Part shown: piece after piece, positions 1 through 9,022 of the stretch | Layout: every line of letters begins with the position of its first letter | How positions within the stretch are numbered: the first letter of the stretch is position 1 | Source of the DNA: Gallibacter intestinalis | GTDB taxonomy: Bacteria > Bacillota > Clostridia > Peptostreptococcales > Anaerovoracaceae | Direction of reading: 5' to 3' | DNA: 64,000 nt | Assembly (NCBI RefSeq): GCF_014982745.1 | Contig: NZ_JADCKA010000002.1 | Location: forward strand, 1 to 64,000 | Notes under the pieces: generated by a model | Databases searched by the model: none | What the model was told of the DNA's origin: nothing | What the model saw: only the letters and a program-made list of their open reading frames with translations | Translations under genes and position numbers: made by a program

Positions 1-5
1 AGCAT
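1..5 (-). CDS. Start of a gene running off the left edge (product unknown)
   Basis: The minus strand has an ATG at 5-3 preceded by an AAAGGAG ribosome-binding site at 15-21 with ordinary spacing. Only the start codon and two more bases are inside the window, so nothing can be said about the product. It would be divergent from ftsK. Confidence 0.35.
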
Positions 6-87
6 AATTGAAAACTCCTTTCTATGTTATTGTGGTGATTTCATTTTAAATGAGCTTGATATTATGCTCAATTTTTTATTGCATAAA

Positions 88-116
88 AAATGTTGAGGCA
101 TCATACCCCAACATTT
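88..116 (-). terminator. Hairpin with T-run on the minus strand
   Basis: AAATGTTG (88-95) pairs with CAACATTT (109-116), with two further G-C pairs inside. Read on the minus strand the stem is followed by six T residues, as in an intrinsic terminator. It lies in the leader of the divergent gene whose start codon is at position 5, so it could be an attenuator of that gene or stop antisense reads from ftsK. Which one cannot be told here. Confidence 0.4.
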
Positions 117-150
117 ATTATAGAACCGTTTTTTTATGACTAAATTGTAG

Positions 151-179
151 TTTAATAGATACTTCTGTTATGGTATAAT
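151..179 (+). promoter_or_regulatory. Probable ftsK operon promoter (extended -10)
   Basis: A perfect TATAAT at 174-179 is preceded by TGG, giving an extended -10 element. A weak -35 (TTTAAT, 151-156) lies 17 bases upstream. It is about 40 bases before the ftsK start codon and is the only good candidate in the divergent intergenic region. Confidence 0.45.
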
Positions 180-219
180 TTATAAGGTTAACAAGGATTT
201 AACAGGAGAAATTCAATAC

Positions 220-2676
220 ATGGCAACAAAGAAGACAGGTAAAAGTTCTGCTGCTGGAGCAAAAGGATCAAAGTCGAGATCTAAAAGCGGAAAAGCAGCT
301 TCTTCAAAAAATAATATAAAAGCTGTAGATGAGAATGCAAAGCGACTTTACGATGAAATAGCTGCAATCATTATGTTGGTTGTAGGTATTTTTCTTGCTA
401 TTGCTATGCATACTCATTTGGCAGGTATAATAGGCGAGGGAATAAATTCATTTCTTAAGGGAGTCTTTGGTCTCGGCGGATTTGTGCTGCCGTATTTTCT
501 TATAATTTTCAGTGCTATGATGTTTGCAAAGGTGAGTAAGCCTTTTAAGGGACGTACCGTTATATTTCTGATAATAATTTTCCTTATGATAGATATATTG
601 AATGCAGGCAGATTTGTCGCTGATTTTGATATTTCTGCCACAAGCATCGGTGAAGTATATCACAATGGTACATTGTTAAGAAGTGGCGGCGTTGCCGGAA
701 TGTATTTAGGTTATTTGGTTGCCAAAGGAGTGGGAATACCGGGCCTATATCTTTTTTCCTTCGCAGTAATTATAATTTTCCTTCTACTTACGGTTAATAC
801 TCCGATTTCTAGAGCTTATGAAAAGGCCAAGGAGCGCAAGGCGGCTAAAAAAGAAAGAGCTGCTAAGAGAGCAGAAATGCTTCAGGATGTTGAAGCTGAG
901 GAAATTGATAAAATCGATGAATCACAGGTGGATTTCCTTGAATATTTGAAGGCTGCACCTGAAGATAGAAAAAGAGATAATATATCAAAAAAGAATAAAA
1001 AGCATATTCTGGATTTGCTTAAAAATGATGATAAATATGGTTTAAAGGATAGCAGAATCAATAAAAATGATAATAAAGAAAGCGATTTAAAGGATTACAT
1101 TCCTGTTGCAGCAGTAACAGCGGCGGCAGTTGCCGTGTCTGGTAACAGTGATAATACCGTTGACAAAGATAAGACTTCTAAAGAAGCTTCTGTAGAAACT
1201 ATTGAAATAGAAGATTTCAAAACTTCAGCAAGCGGATATACCTTGCCGCCCGTCGAACTTTTAAAGCAGGGAAAGACAAGCAGCAAAAAAAGCAGTGAAA
1301 ATTTAGCTGAAAATGCTAGATTACTTGAGGAAACTTTAAAGAGCTTTAACGTTGAAGCTAAGGTAGTAAATGTAACGAAGGGGTCTTCTGTTACCAGATA
1401 TGAAATTCAGCCTGCCATCGGTGTTAAGGTTTCAAGAATAGTGAGTCTTTCCGATGATATAGCCTTAAATCTTAGGGCAAGGAGCATAAGAATTGAGGCG
1501 CCAATTCCTGGTAAAGCTGCTGTCGGAATAGAGGTTGAGAACGAAACAAGAGAAACAGTAACCATCAGAGAGATGATTGATTCCAGGGAATTTAAGAGGG
1601 AAGCTTCAAAGCTGGCCTTTGCAGTAGGTAAGGACATTTCCGGAAGACCGGTTGTTGCTGACCTTGCAAAGATGCCACATCTTTTAATAGCCGGTGCCAC
1701 AGGATCAGGTAAAAGTGTATGCATTAATACTATTATTGCAAGCATACTTTACAGAGCTACACCTGATGAGGTAAGACTGATAATGGTAGACCCAAAGATG
1801 GTGGAACTGGGAAATTATAATGGTATTCCGCATCTGTTGATTCCTGTTGTAACAGATCCTAATAAAGCTGCCGCTGCATTAAATTGGGCAGTTGCAGAAA
1901 TGACAAACAGATATAAAAAGTTTGCAGAAAACAATGTAAGGGATCTAAAATCATATAACGCTTTGATGAAAAGAGAGAAAAAATCTGAAGAGATTATGCC
2001 TCAGATTGTAATTATAATCGATGAGTTGGCAGATCTTATGATGGTTGCGAGCTCCCAGGTGGAACAGGCAATTTCTAGACTTACACAGCTTGCAAGAGCT
2101 GCTGGGATGCATCTTATTGTGGCTACTCAAAGACCTTCAGTTGATGTTGTAACAGGCCTTATTAAAGCAAACATTCCTTCTAGGATAGCGTTTATGGTTT
2201 CTTCACAGATAGATTCAAGAACTATAATCGATATGGCAGGAGCAGAAAAGCTTGTGGGAAACGGTGATATGCTATATAAGCCGCAGGATATAGACAAGCC
2301 ATTGCGTATACAGGGTCCGTATATATCCGATGATGAGGTAATGAATCTTATCAGATTTGTAAAATCTCAGGTTGAGGATGAAAATTATGATAGTGAAATA
2401 GCAGAAACCATAGAAAAGGGAGACGTCTCTGTGGCTTCCAATGACCAGGAGGATGAACTTATGGATGAGGCCATTATGACTGTAATTGATGCAGGGCAGG
2501 CTTCGGTTTCCATGCTCCAGAGGAAATTTAGAATTGGATATAACAGAGCGGCACGCATAATTGAGGATATGCAATCTCTGGGAGTAATTGGACCTCCTGA
2601 CGGTTCGAGACCGAGAAGTGTATTGTGGAGCATTGAGGATTATAATACCAAGAGGCAATCCACAGAAGAAATATAA
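220..2676 (+). CDS. ftsK: DNA translocase FtsK/SpoIIIE
   Basis: This is a membrane-anchored ATP-driven DNA pump that moves chromosome ends through the division septum or into the forespore. The 818-residue protein begins with a Lys/Ser/Ala-rich cytoplasmic tail, then has about four to five membrane segments between residues 47 and 193. A charged linker follows, then the motor: Walker A GATGSGKS near residue 492 and a Walker B ending IIIDELAD near 600. The C-terminal winged-helix gamma domain (about 740-805), which reads KOPS-type polar sequences, is present. Start: ATG 12 bases after AGGAGA. It heads a + strand run with rimO 17 bases downstream. Length and domain order are normal; FtsK and SpoIIIE cannot be told apart by sequence reading alone. 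Confidence 0.95.
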   Translation: MATKKTGKSSAAGAKGSKSRSKSGKAASSKNNIKAVDENAKRLYDEIAAIIMLVVGIFLAIAMHTHLAGIIGEGINSFLKGVFGLGGFVLPYFLIIFSAMMFAKVSKPFKGRTVIFLIIIFLMIDILNAGRFVADFDISATSIGEVYHNGTLLRSGGVAGMYLGYLVAKGVGIPGLYLFSFAVIIIFLLLTVNTPISRAYEKAKERKAAKKERAAKRAEMLQDVEAEEIDKIDESQVDFLEYLKAAPEDRKRDNISKKNKKHILDLLKNDDKYGLKDSRINKNDNKESDLKDYIPVAAVTAAAVAVSGNSDNTVDKDKTSKEASVETIEIEDFKTSASGYTLPPVELLKQGKTSSKKSSENLAENARLLEETLKSFNVEAKVVNVTKGSSVTRYEIQPAIGVKVSRIVSLSDDIALNLRARSIRIEAPIPGKAAVGIEVENETRETVTIREMIDSREFKREASKLAFAVGKDISGRPVVADLAKMPHLLIAGATGSGKSVCINTIIASILYRATPDEVRLIMVDPKMVELGNYNGIPHLLIPVVTDPNKAAAALNWAVAEMTNRYKKFAENNVRDLKSYNALMKREKKSEEIMPQIVIIIDELADLMMVASSQVEQAISRLTQLARAAGMHLIVATQRPSVDVVTGLIKANIPSRIAFMVSSQIDSRTIIDMAGAEKLVGNGDMLYKPQDIDKPLRIQGPYISDDEVMNLIRFVKSQVEDENYDSEIAETIEKGDVSVASNDQEDELMDEAIMTVIDAGQASVSMLQRKFRIGYNRAARIIEDMQSLGVIGPPDGSRPRSVLWSIEDYNTKRQSTEEI

Positions 2677-2693
2677 AATATAAAGGATAACTG

Positions 2694-3998
2694 ATGAATA
2701 TATATATTGAAACACTGGGATGTCCGAAGAATTTTTATGATTCGGAAATTGCCGGAGGAATACTTAAAAATGCAGGACATAATATAGTATCCGATTGGGA
2801 AGATTCGGATATTATAATTGTTAATACCTGCGGATTTATAAACGATGCAAAAAGAGAGTCTATTGCTAAGATTTTTGAATTTGCTGATAGAGGTGATAGG
2901 CTACTGATTGTCAGTGGTTGCCTTTCCAAAAGATATGCAGATGAGCTTATCACAGATATGCCGGAAGTAGATATTTTTATCGGTGTAAATGAATATGAGA
3001 AGCTTCCTGAAATAATAGATAATCATAAAATAGGATGTAGAGAAAAGTTTGTTGAGGAGTATAAAACTGATCCTAATCCGGATTATCGAGACTGTAGAAA
3101 CCTTGGATACAGTGCAACATTAAAGATATCAGAGGGCTGTGATAACAGATGTGCTTATTGCGTTATACCGGATATAAGAGGTCCTTATCGTTCAAGAACA
3201 ATGGAAAGCATTGTTAAAGAGGCTGAAAAACTGGCAGAAGCGGGAGTTAAGGAGCTGATACTTATAGGTCAAGATGTAACAGCCTATGGAAAGGACATTT
3301 ACGGGTCATTCAATTTACATGAGCTACTAAAAAGATTATGCCGAGTGGAAAAAATCAGATGGATAAGGCTTATGTACTGTTATGAGGATAGGATAACAGA
3401 TGAATTGATTGAAGTAATGGCCAAAGAGGATAAGATTTGTCACTATATCGACATGCCTCTCCAGCATAGTACCGATCATGTGCTTTCCATGATGAGACGA
3501 CGATCTAACGAAAGTAGTATTAGAAGTACAATATCACGATTAAGAAGTGCAATTCCCGATATTGCCATAAGAACGACGCTAATAACGGGATTTCCTGGCG
3601 AAACTGAAGAGGATTTTGACAATCTATATGATTTTGTAGAGGAAATAAAGTTTCAAAGGCTTGGAGTCTTTACATATTCCATGGAGGAGGGTACTCCTGC
3701 TGCGGAAATGGATAATCAGATTGAAGAGGATATTAAAGAGGAGCGCAAAGACTCTATTATGAGATTACAGATGGAAATTTCAAGAGCCTTTAACGAAAGC
3801 CTTGTGGGAAAAACTCTGGAAGTACTGATAGAAGAAAAGGATGAGGATGGAGTGTATCTTGGACGCACTCAATATGACGCTCCAGAAATCGATAATTGCG
3901 TAATAGTGAAAACAGTAAGTGAGCATAAGCCGGGAGATTTTATAACAGTGGAAGTTACCGATGCTTATGATTACGATATAGTTGGAAGGGAGATATAA
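2694..3998 (+). CDS. rimO: Ribosomal protein S12 methylthiotransferase RimO
   Basis: This radical SAM enzyme adds a methylthio group to an aspartate of ribosomal protein S12. The 434-residue protein has the three N-terminal cluster cysteines (C10, C46, C76), the radical-SAM triad C149-x3-C153-x2-C156, and a C-terminal TRAM domain. The opening IETLGCPKN with NTCGFI favours RimO over the tRNA enzyme MiaB. It lies 17 bases after ftsK and 2 bases before pgsA, the usual Firmicutes order, so co-transcription is likely. Confidence 0.93.
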   Translation: MNIYIETLGCPKNFYDSEIAGGILKNAGHNIVSDWEDSDIIIVNTCGFINDAKRESIAKIFEFADRGDRLLIVSGCLSKRYADELITDMPEVDIFIGVNEYEKLPEIIDNHKIGCREKFVEEYKTDPNPDYRDCRNLGYSATLKISEGCDNRCAYCVIPDIRGPYRSRTMESIVKEAEKLAEAGVKELILIGQDVTAYGKDIYGSFNLHELLKRLCRVEKIRWIRLMYCYEDRITDELIEVMAKEDKICHYIDMPLQHSTDHVLSMMRRRSNESSIRSTISRLRSAIPDIAIRTTLITGFPGETEEDFDNLYDFVEEIKFQRLGVFTYSMEEGTPAAEMDNQIEEDIKEERKDSIMRLQMEISRAFNESLVGKTLEVLIEEKDEDGVYLGRTQYDAPEIDNCVIVKTVSEHKPGDFITVEVTDAYDYDIVGREI

Positions 3999-4000
3999 AA

Positions 4001-4537
4001 ATGAACCTGCCTAATAAATTGACTTTGGCAAGAGTAATAGCAGTACCGTTTTTTATAGTTCTTTATCTTTTAGGACATATTTATACTGCTACCATTATTT
4101 TCATATTAGCATCGGCAACAGATGCTTTAGACGGGCATATTGCAAGAAGCAGAGGACTTGTTACAAACTTCGGTAAAATAATGGACCCTTTGGCTGATAA
4201 GATTCTTGTTATTTCGGCTCTTGTTATTTTAGTACAGCTTGGCGATGTGGCAGGATGGATGTTAATTGTTATACTTGCAAGGGAATTTATCGTAGCAGGT
4301 CTCAGAACAGTAGCTGCAGCAGACGGTATTGTTATTGCAGCAGGATTTTCAGGTAAACTTAAGACTGTTTCTCAGATGATTGCAGTTCCATTGCTTCTTC
4401 TGAAAAATTGGCCATGCAAATATATAAATATACCACTTGATCAGATAATGCTGTGGATTTGTGTAATACTTACAGTAATCAGCGGAATAGAATATATCGT
4501 TAAGAATAAAGAAGTATTTTTAAAGGGCGGACTCTAA
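4001..4537 (+). CDS. pgsA: CDP-diacylglycerol-glycerol-3-phosphate 3-phosphatidyltransferase
   Basis: This integral membrane enzyme makes phosphatidylglycerol phosphate, the committed step to phosphatidylglycerol. The 178-residue protein has the CDP-alcohol phosphatidyltransferase signature (D-x2-D-G-x2-A-R, then G-x3-D-x3-D) at about residues 45-70, within ATDALDGHIARSRG and KIMDPLADK. Several hydrophobic segments surround it. It follows rimO by 2 bases and precedes cinA by 26 bases, a common order in Firmicutes. Length is normal. Confidence 0.93.
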   Translation: MNLPNKLTLARVIAVPFFIVLYLLGHIYTATIIFILASATDALDGHIARSRGLVTNFGKIMDPLADKILVISALVILVQLGDVAGWMLIVILAREFIVAGLRTVAAADGIVIAAGFSGKLKTVSQMIAVPLLLLKNWPCKYINIPLDQIMLWICVILTVISGIEYIVKNKEVFLKGGL

Positions 4538-4563
4538 AAAAGAGCCTGCAGCAGAGGTAAAAT

Positions 4564-5802
4564 ATGAAAAGTGCAATACTTACGGTCGGAACAGAAATTC
4601 TTTTTGGACAGATCGTTAATACAAATGCTGCATATTTATCTCAACAGTTAAATGGTCTTGGATTTGATGTTCTGTATCATTTTACTGTGGGGGATAATCC
4701 GGATAGGTTGAAAAGAGCATTGGAAACCTGTGCAAAGGAATGTGATTTGATTATCACCACAGGTGGCCTTGGGCCTACTCAGGATGATCTTACTAAGGAA
4801 GTAATATCGGAATTTGCAGGATGCAGACTGACAATAAATCAGGAAGCAATGGATAGAATAGAAGGTTATTTTAAGCGTTCTGGACGAGAGATGACCGAAA
4901 ATAATGTTAAACAGGCATATGTTCCAGAGGGGGCAATCTGTATGCAAAATGATCATGGGAGCGCTCCGGGTTTCATATGCAAAGTTGACAATAAAACAAT
5001 TATGTCGTTTCCTGGGCCACCAAAGGAAATGATGCCTATGTTTGAAAACAGCGCTATCCCTTATCTTTCAACTATGTCAGAGGGTGTAATCTATAGCAAA
5101 TTCATTAAAACTGTAGGCATAGGTGAGTCTCTTTTGGAAACTGAGATAATGGATATAGTAGATGCGCAGACGGATCCTACAATTGCAACTTATGCAAAGG
5201 ATGGAGAAGTAACCATGAGACTGACATCTAAGAGGTCTTCAGCCGAAGAAGCCAAGGCTGCTGTTGATGAAATGGCAACAAAAGTTCATGAACGGGTTGG
5301 AAATTATATTTACACAGAGGACGAAAGAAGCTTTAGTGAAGTTATTTTAGATAAAATGAGAGACAAGGGTCTTAGTCTCTCATCTGCCGAATCCTGTACG
5401 GGCGGACTCTTTGCGGATGCTTTTATAAGTATTCCTGGAAGCTCAGATGTCTTTGACAGAGCTCTTGTTACATACAGCAATACAGCTAAGATGCAGGAGT
5501 TGGGAGTAAAAGAGGAAACCCTTGCAAAATTTGGTGCTGTAAGCAGTCAGACAGCCGAAGAAATGGTATCTGGATTATACGAAGCATCAGGCAGCGACAT
5601 ATGCGTTGCGGTAACAGGACTTGCAGGTCCCGGAGGTGAGACTCTTGAAAAACCCGTCGGATTGGTGTATACTGCAATCCTTGCAGGCGGAAAAATAAGA
5701 TGCACTGAAAATAGATTCGGTAATATGGACAGAAATGCCATAAGAAGAAGAAGCATGCTTGCAATGATGAAGCTGATATATGATTATTTGGAGGACAGAT
5801 AA
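4564..5802 (+). CDS. cinA: CinA family competence/damage-inducible protein
   Basis: The 412-residue protein has two domains. The N-terminal MoCF-type domain (about 1-170, with TTGGLGPTQDD and FPGPPKEM) is linked in the family to ADP-ribose/NAD metabolites. The C-terminal CinA domain (about 255-410, with SAESCTGGL and TGLAGPGG) is the family's NMN deamidase module. Full-length CinA is often encoded just before recA; here an LCP gene separates them. Its stop overlaps the next start by one base (TAATG), so the downstream gene is probably translationally coupled. Confidence 0.92.
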   Translation: MKSAILTVGTEILFGQIVNTNAAYLSQQLNGLGFDVLYHFTVGDNPDRLKRALETCAKECDLIITTGGLGPTQDDLTKEVISEFAGCRLTINQEAMDRIEGYFKRSGREMTENNVKQAYVPEGAICMQNDHGSAPGFICKVDNKTIMSFPGPPKEMMPMFENSAIPYLSTMSEGVIYSKFIKTVGIGESLLETEIMDIVDAQTDPTIATYAKDGEVTMRLTSKRSSAEEAKAAVDEMATKVHERVGNYIYTEDERSFSEVILDKMRDKGLSLSSAESCTGGLFADAFISIPGSSDVFDRALVTYSNTAKMQELGVKEETLAKFGAVSSQTAEEMVSGLYEASGSDICVAVTGLAGPGGETLEKPVGLVYTAILAGGKIRCTENRFGNMDRNAIRRRSMLAMMKLIYDYLEDR

Positions 5803-7082
5803 TGAGAAGCGATAAATACAAAAATAACAGTGAAAACCGCAAACCTAAAGAAATAAAAAAACAGCGTAAAAGTGACACCATGTCTGAAGACTTTTTGGCT
5901 GAATTTCACAATATAGAGGAAAAGCAAAAGAATAATCCATCAAATGCCGGAGTAAATTCGAATACTGACTTTGGCCAGTCAGATAAAAGCAAAGGCAAGA
6001 TGAAAAAGAAAAAATCCGGAAATGGTAATAACGGTAAAAAGAAAAAGAGAATATGGCCTAAGGTTCTCATCGTGCTGCTTATACTTATCGGTGTAAGTGC
6101 TGCAGGTGCATATTACTTTTTAGATACACAGCTCAGCAAATTCGACTATGTGGAAACGGATTATGAAGAGTTCGGAATAGATGAAGGAGTTGCTGATAAG
6201 CTTGACGGATACAGGAATATAGCAATCCTGGGTACTGATGAAAGACAGGGCGAAAGCTCAGAAACTTCAAGAACCGATGCTATCATTATAGCAACTGTAA
6301 ACGAGGACACTGGGGATATAACACTTACATCTGTAATGAGAGACTCATATCTGCTTATGGATGACAGATACGGTGAATCATTCCTGGATAAAGCAACCCA
6401 TGCTCATGCCTTCGGAGGTCCAGTTAATACATGTAAGATGCTCAATCAGAGTTTAGATTTGAATATTTCTGAATTTATCGTAATGGACTGGGTATCTGTT
6501 GCCGATACAGTAGATGCACTGGGTGGTATTACAATAGATGTTCAGGAAAATGAACTGGCAGACCTTAATAAATGGGGCCCTGAAACAGCTTCAAACACAG
6601 GAAGAGAATGGACAGAAATCACTTCCACTGGAGAGCAGAGGCTTGACGGAGTTCAGGCTGCTACATATTGCCGTATAAGAAAGACTTCTGGTGGTGACCC
6701 AGGAAGAACCGAAAGAATGAAGAAGGTAGTTATGGCGGTATTGGCAGAAGCTAAGAGCCATCCTACAAAAATCACAAGCGTTACAGACAGCGTTCTTCCT
6801 GAAATTAGAACAAATATGAATACTTCAGCATTTACATCGCTGATACCTAAACTTCTTGATTTCAATATAAGCAAATCAGTAGGCTATCCGTTTAATTACT
6901 GGGGAGGTATCATGGACGATGGAATCTGGTATGCTGTGCCTACAACTCTTGAAGAAAATAATGCAAGGCTACATGAAGAGGTATTTGGTGATACTGATTA
7001 TCAGATGAGTAATAAAGCTGCTGAAATCAATCAGAAGATTATAAACGAAACAGGAATTACGGAAGGAACGGATTCTGAATAA
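5802..7082 (+). CDS. LytR-CpsA-Psr (LCP) family cell-wall glycopolymer ligase
   Basis: LCP enzymes attach teichoic acids or other glycopolymers to peptidoglycan. The 426-residue protein has a very basic cytoplasmic tail (1-80), a single membrane anchor (about 84-106), and an extracellular LCP domain (about 135-310). The expected conserved acidic and arginine residues are visible in NIAILGTDERQ, SRTDAIIIATV and SVMRDSYL, and again near CRIRKTSGGDPGRTERM. A GGAGG ribosome-binding site precedes the start, which overlaps the cinA stop. Its position between cinA and recA is an insertion into an otherwise common gene order. The polymer it attaches is unknown. Confidence 0.9.
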   Translation: MRSDKYKNNSENRKPKEIKKQRKSDTMSEDFLAEFHNIEEKQKNNPSNAGVNSNTDFGQSDKSKGKMKKKKSGNGNNGKKKKRIWPKVLIVLLILIGVSAAGAYYFLDTQLSKFDYVETDYEEFGIDEGVADKLDGYRNIAILGTDERQGESSETSRTDAIIIATVNEDTGDITLTSVMRDSYLLMDDRYGESFLDKATHAHAFGGPVNTCKMLNQSLDLNISEFIVMDWVSVADTVDALGGITIDVQENELADLNKWGPETASNTGREWTEITSTGEQRLDGVQAATYCRIRKTSGGDPGRTERMKKVVMAVLAEAKSHPTKITSVTDSVLPEIRTNMNTSAFTSLIPKLLDFNISKSVGYPFNYWGGIMDDGIWYAVPTTLEENNARLHEEVFGDTDYQMSNKAAEINQKIINETGITEGTDSE

Positions 7083-7099
7083 GACGCCTTCGACAAATG

Positions 7100-7113
7100 C
7101 AAACATTTGTTCG
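7100..7113 (+). promoter_or_regulatory. LexA (SOS) box 1 upstream of recA
   Basis: CAAACATTTGTTCG matches the Gram-positive LexA/DinR consensus CGAAC-N4-GTTCG in all but one or two positions. On the minus strand it reads CGAACAAATGTTTG. It lies just upstream of the recA -35 and is the same core found three times upstream of the yneA-like gene near 48 kb. Confidence 0.65.
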
Positions 7114-7121
7114 CAAATATA

Positions 7122-7150
7122 TTGACAATATAAAGCAAGCAGTGTATCAT
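7122..7150 (+). promoter_or_regulatory. recA promoter
   Basis: A perfect -35 TTGACA (7122-7127) is followed after exactly 17 bases by TATCAT (7145-7150). The predicted start site near 7157 places a LexA box on the first transcribed bases. Confidence 0.75.
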
Positions 7151-7159
7151 ATAGCCATG

Positions 7160-7173
7160 AGAACAGACGTTCT
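7160..7173 (+). promoter_or_regulatory. LexA (SOS) box 2 at the recA start site
   Basis: AGAACAGACGTTCT is a perfect GAAC-N4-GTTC inverted repeat, the core of the Gram-positive LexA site. It lies immediately downstream of the predicted -10, where bound repressor would block initiation. Confidence 0.75.
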
Positions 7174-7209
7174 TGTGGCTTATATGTATTTTTAGGAGGA
7201 ATTTTAATT

Positions 7210-8304
7210 ATGGCAAACATAAATGAAGATAAAGAAAAAGCCTTAAGTGCCGCGCTTTCGCAGATTGAAAAGCAGTTTGGAAAAGGCTCAATTATGAAGC
7301 TGGGAGACGACCATATGAAGCTTAACATAGAGGCAATCTCCACAGGTTCTATAAGTCTTGACCTGGCCACAGGTATCGGTGGCATACCTAAAGGCCGTAT
7401 TATTGAAGTTTACGGACCTGAATCTTCCGGTAAGACAACACTTGCTCTCCATATGATAGCTGAAGCTCAGAAAACTGGAGGAAGAGCTGCATTTATAGAT
7501 GCTGAGCATGCTCTTGATCCTGAATATGCCAAAAATCTCGGAGTTGATATAGATGAGCTGCTCGTTTCTCAGCCTGACACAGGCGAACAGGCTTTGGAAA
7601 TTTGTGAAATGCTTGTCAGATCCGGAGCTCTCGATATAGTGGTTGTTGACTCTGTGGCAGCTTTGGTACCTAAGAGTGAAATAGAGGGTGAAATGGGAGA
7701 TAGCCATGTGGGACTTCAAGCCAGACTGATGTCCCAGGCTTTAAGAAAGCTGGCAGGTATTATAAATAAGTCGAAGGCAGCTGTAGTTTTCATAAATCAG
7801 CTGAGAGAAAAGATTGGCGTTGTATATGGCAATCCTGAAGTTACAACGGGAGGCAGAGCCCTTAAATTCTATGCATCGATGAGATTTGATGTAAGGAGAG
7901 TTGAAACTATAAAACAGGGCGATCAGATGCTTGGTAATCGTGTAAAGGTTAAAATTGTTAAAAACAAGGTTGCACCTCCTTTCAAGCAGGCTGAATTTGA
8001 CATAATGTACGGCGAAGGTATTTCCAAAATAGGAGATATTATGGATTGTGCCGTTGAAAAGGATATAATAGATAAAGCAGGATCTTGGTATAGCTTCGAA
8101 GGCAACAGAATAGGCCAGGGTCGTGAAAATGTTAAAAAATATCTTTCCGAAAATCCTGATATATTAAGCAAGGTTGAAGGCTTACTTTTAGATACTATCA
8201 GCAGAGAGAAGGAAGAAGCCGAAAAAACTGCTGATACAGATGCCGCTTCAGCTTCAAAAATGACGGAACTTAATGTAGACGAAGACGGAGTAATTTTGGA
8301 TTAA
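7210..8304 (+). CDS. recA: Recombinase RecA
   Basis: RecA forms the ATP-dependent filament on single-stranded DNA that drives strand exchange and triggers LexA self-cleavage. The 364-residue protein has Walker [10 protein letters not shown] near residue 68, the VDSVAAL Walker B strand near 145, and the loop-2 region with [11 protein letters not shown] followed by [12 protein letters not shown]. The C-terminus is acidic. AGGAGG precedes the ATG. It is transcribed alone: an SOS-type promoter precedes it and a strong terminator follows. No recX is encoded beside it. Confidence 0.97.
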   Translation: MANINEDKEKALSAALSQIEKQFGKGSIMKLGDDHMKLNIEAISTGSISLDLATGIGGIPKGRIIEVYGPESSGKTTLALHMIAEAQKTGGRAAFIDAEHALDPEYAKNLGVDIDELLVSQPDTGEQALEICEMLVRSGALDIVVVDSVAALVPKSEIEGEMGDSHVGLQARLMSQALRKLAGIINKSKAAVVFINQLREKIGVVYGNPEVTTGGRALKFYASMRFDVRRVETIKQGDQMLGNRVKVKIVKNKVAPPFKQAEFDIMYGEGISKIGDIMDCAVEKDIIDKAGSWYSFEGNRIGQGRENVKKYLSENPDILSKVEGLLLDTISREKEEAEKTADTDAASASKMTELNVDEDGVILD

Positions 8305-8345
8305 GTGAGCTTATAAATTAGAAATATATGAAATAGAGTTTCCAG

Positions 8346-8375
8346 AAGGCATGTGAGAAATGCACATGCCTTTTT
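8346..8375 (+). terminator. Intrinsic terminator of recA
   Basis: AAGGCATGTG (8346-8355) pairs perfectly with CACATGCCTT (8363-8372) over a 7-base loop. The stem runs into a T-tract. Confidence 0.85.
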
Positions 8376-8420
8376 ATATTGTTTATTTTTTACGTAAAGT
8401 ATAGACAATTATAGAGGAAT

Positions 8421-8438
8421 CCGTTAAAATATTATCAA
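8421..8438. promoter_or_regulatory. Possible Rex (redox) operator upstream of hydCBA
   Basis: On the minus strand this reads TTGATAATATTTTAACGG. It resembles the Rex consensus TTGTTAA-N4-TTAACAA, with one half-site nearly complete and the other ending GG instead of AA. Rex represses fermentative and hydrogenase genes when the NADH/NAD ratio is low. It is the only palindrome of this type in the 190-base gap before the hydrogenase operon. No rex gene is in the window. Confidence 0.35.
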
Positions 8439-8498
8439 AATAGTCTATATAACAGACAATTCAGATACTTTTTGTTTCCAGTAACCAGGGAGGAAAAC

Positions 8499-9005
8499 AT
8501 GGATAAGACAAATGTAACACAGGTGGTTGCAGACATTCTTGAAGAGCATAAGGGCAGTAAACTGTCTGTTATAGCTGTACTTCAGGATGTTCAGGAAGCT
8601 TTAAGATATCTGCCTAGAGAGGCTTTTGAGGTTATTTCAAAAGAAACGGGAATCAGCATGGCCAAACTGTATGGTGTGGCCACTTTCTATGAAAACTTTT
8701 CCCTAACACCGAAAGGCAAGTATATCATAAAGTGTTGCGACGGAACGGCTTGTCATGTACGTAAATCAGTGCCGATTATTGAAGCTATCAGAAATGAACT
8801 GGGATTATCAGAGGACAAAGATACTACAGATGATCTTTTGTTTACAGTTGAGACAGTTTCATGTATTGGTGCCTGCGGACTGGCTCCGGTTATAACAGTA
8901 AATGACAAGGTACATCCTTCAATGACTCCGGAAAAAGCTGTTGAGCTTATTAGCGAGCTTAAAGAGGCGGCTGAGAAGGAAGAAGAAGTAAAAGCTCAGC
9001 TGTAA
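8499..9005 (+). CDS. hydC: NADH-dependent [FeFe]-hydrogenase, NuoE-like subunit HydC
   Basis: This small iron-sulfur subunit belongs to the cytoplasmic trimeric electron-bifurcating hydrogenase (HydABC), which couples NADH and reduced ferredoxin oxidation to H2 evolution. The protein is about 168 residues long, normal for NuoE. Its four 2Fe-2S ligands are visible in KCCDGTACHV and SCIGACGLAP. The start was placed at ATG 8499 because GGGAGG at 8488-8493 is correctly spaced for it; an in-frame upstream codon at 8472 has no such site. hydB follows after 17 bases. Confidence 0.92.
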   Translation: MDKTNVTQVVADILEEHKGSKLSVIAVLQDVQEALRYLPREAFEVISKETGISMAKLYGVATFYENFSLTPKGKYIIKCCDGTACHVRKSVPIIEAIRNELGLSEDKDTTDDLLFTVETVSCIGACGLAPVITVNDKVHPSMTPEKAVELISELKEAAEKEEEVKAQL

Positions 9006-9022
9006 GGAGGAGGTAGAGGTAA

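Noticed and set aside
4648-4956. Long antisense reading frames opposite cinA, hydB, recA and others
   Set aside because: They lack ribosome-binding sites and recognisable domains, and lie fully within strong genes on the other strand.
7093-7110. Inverted repeat ACAAATG-CAAA-CATTTGT as terminator of the LCP gene
   Set aside because: No T-run follows it, and most of it is explained by the LexA box at 7100-7113.
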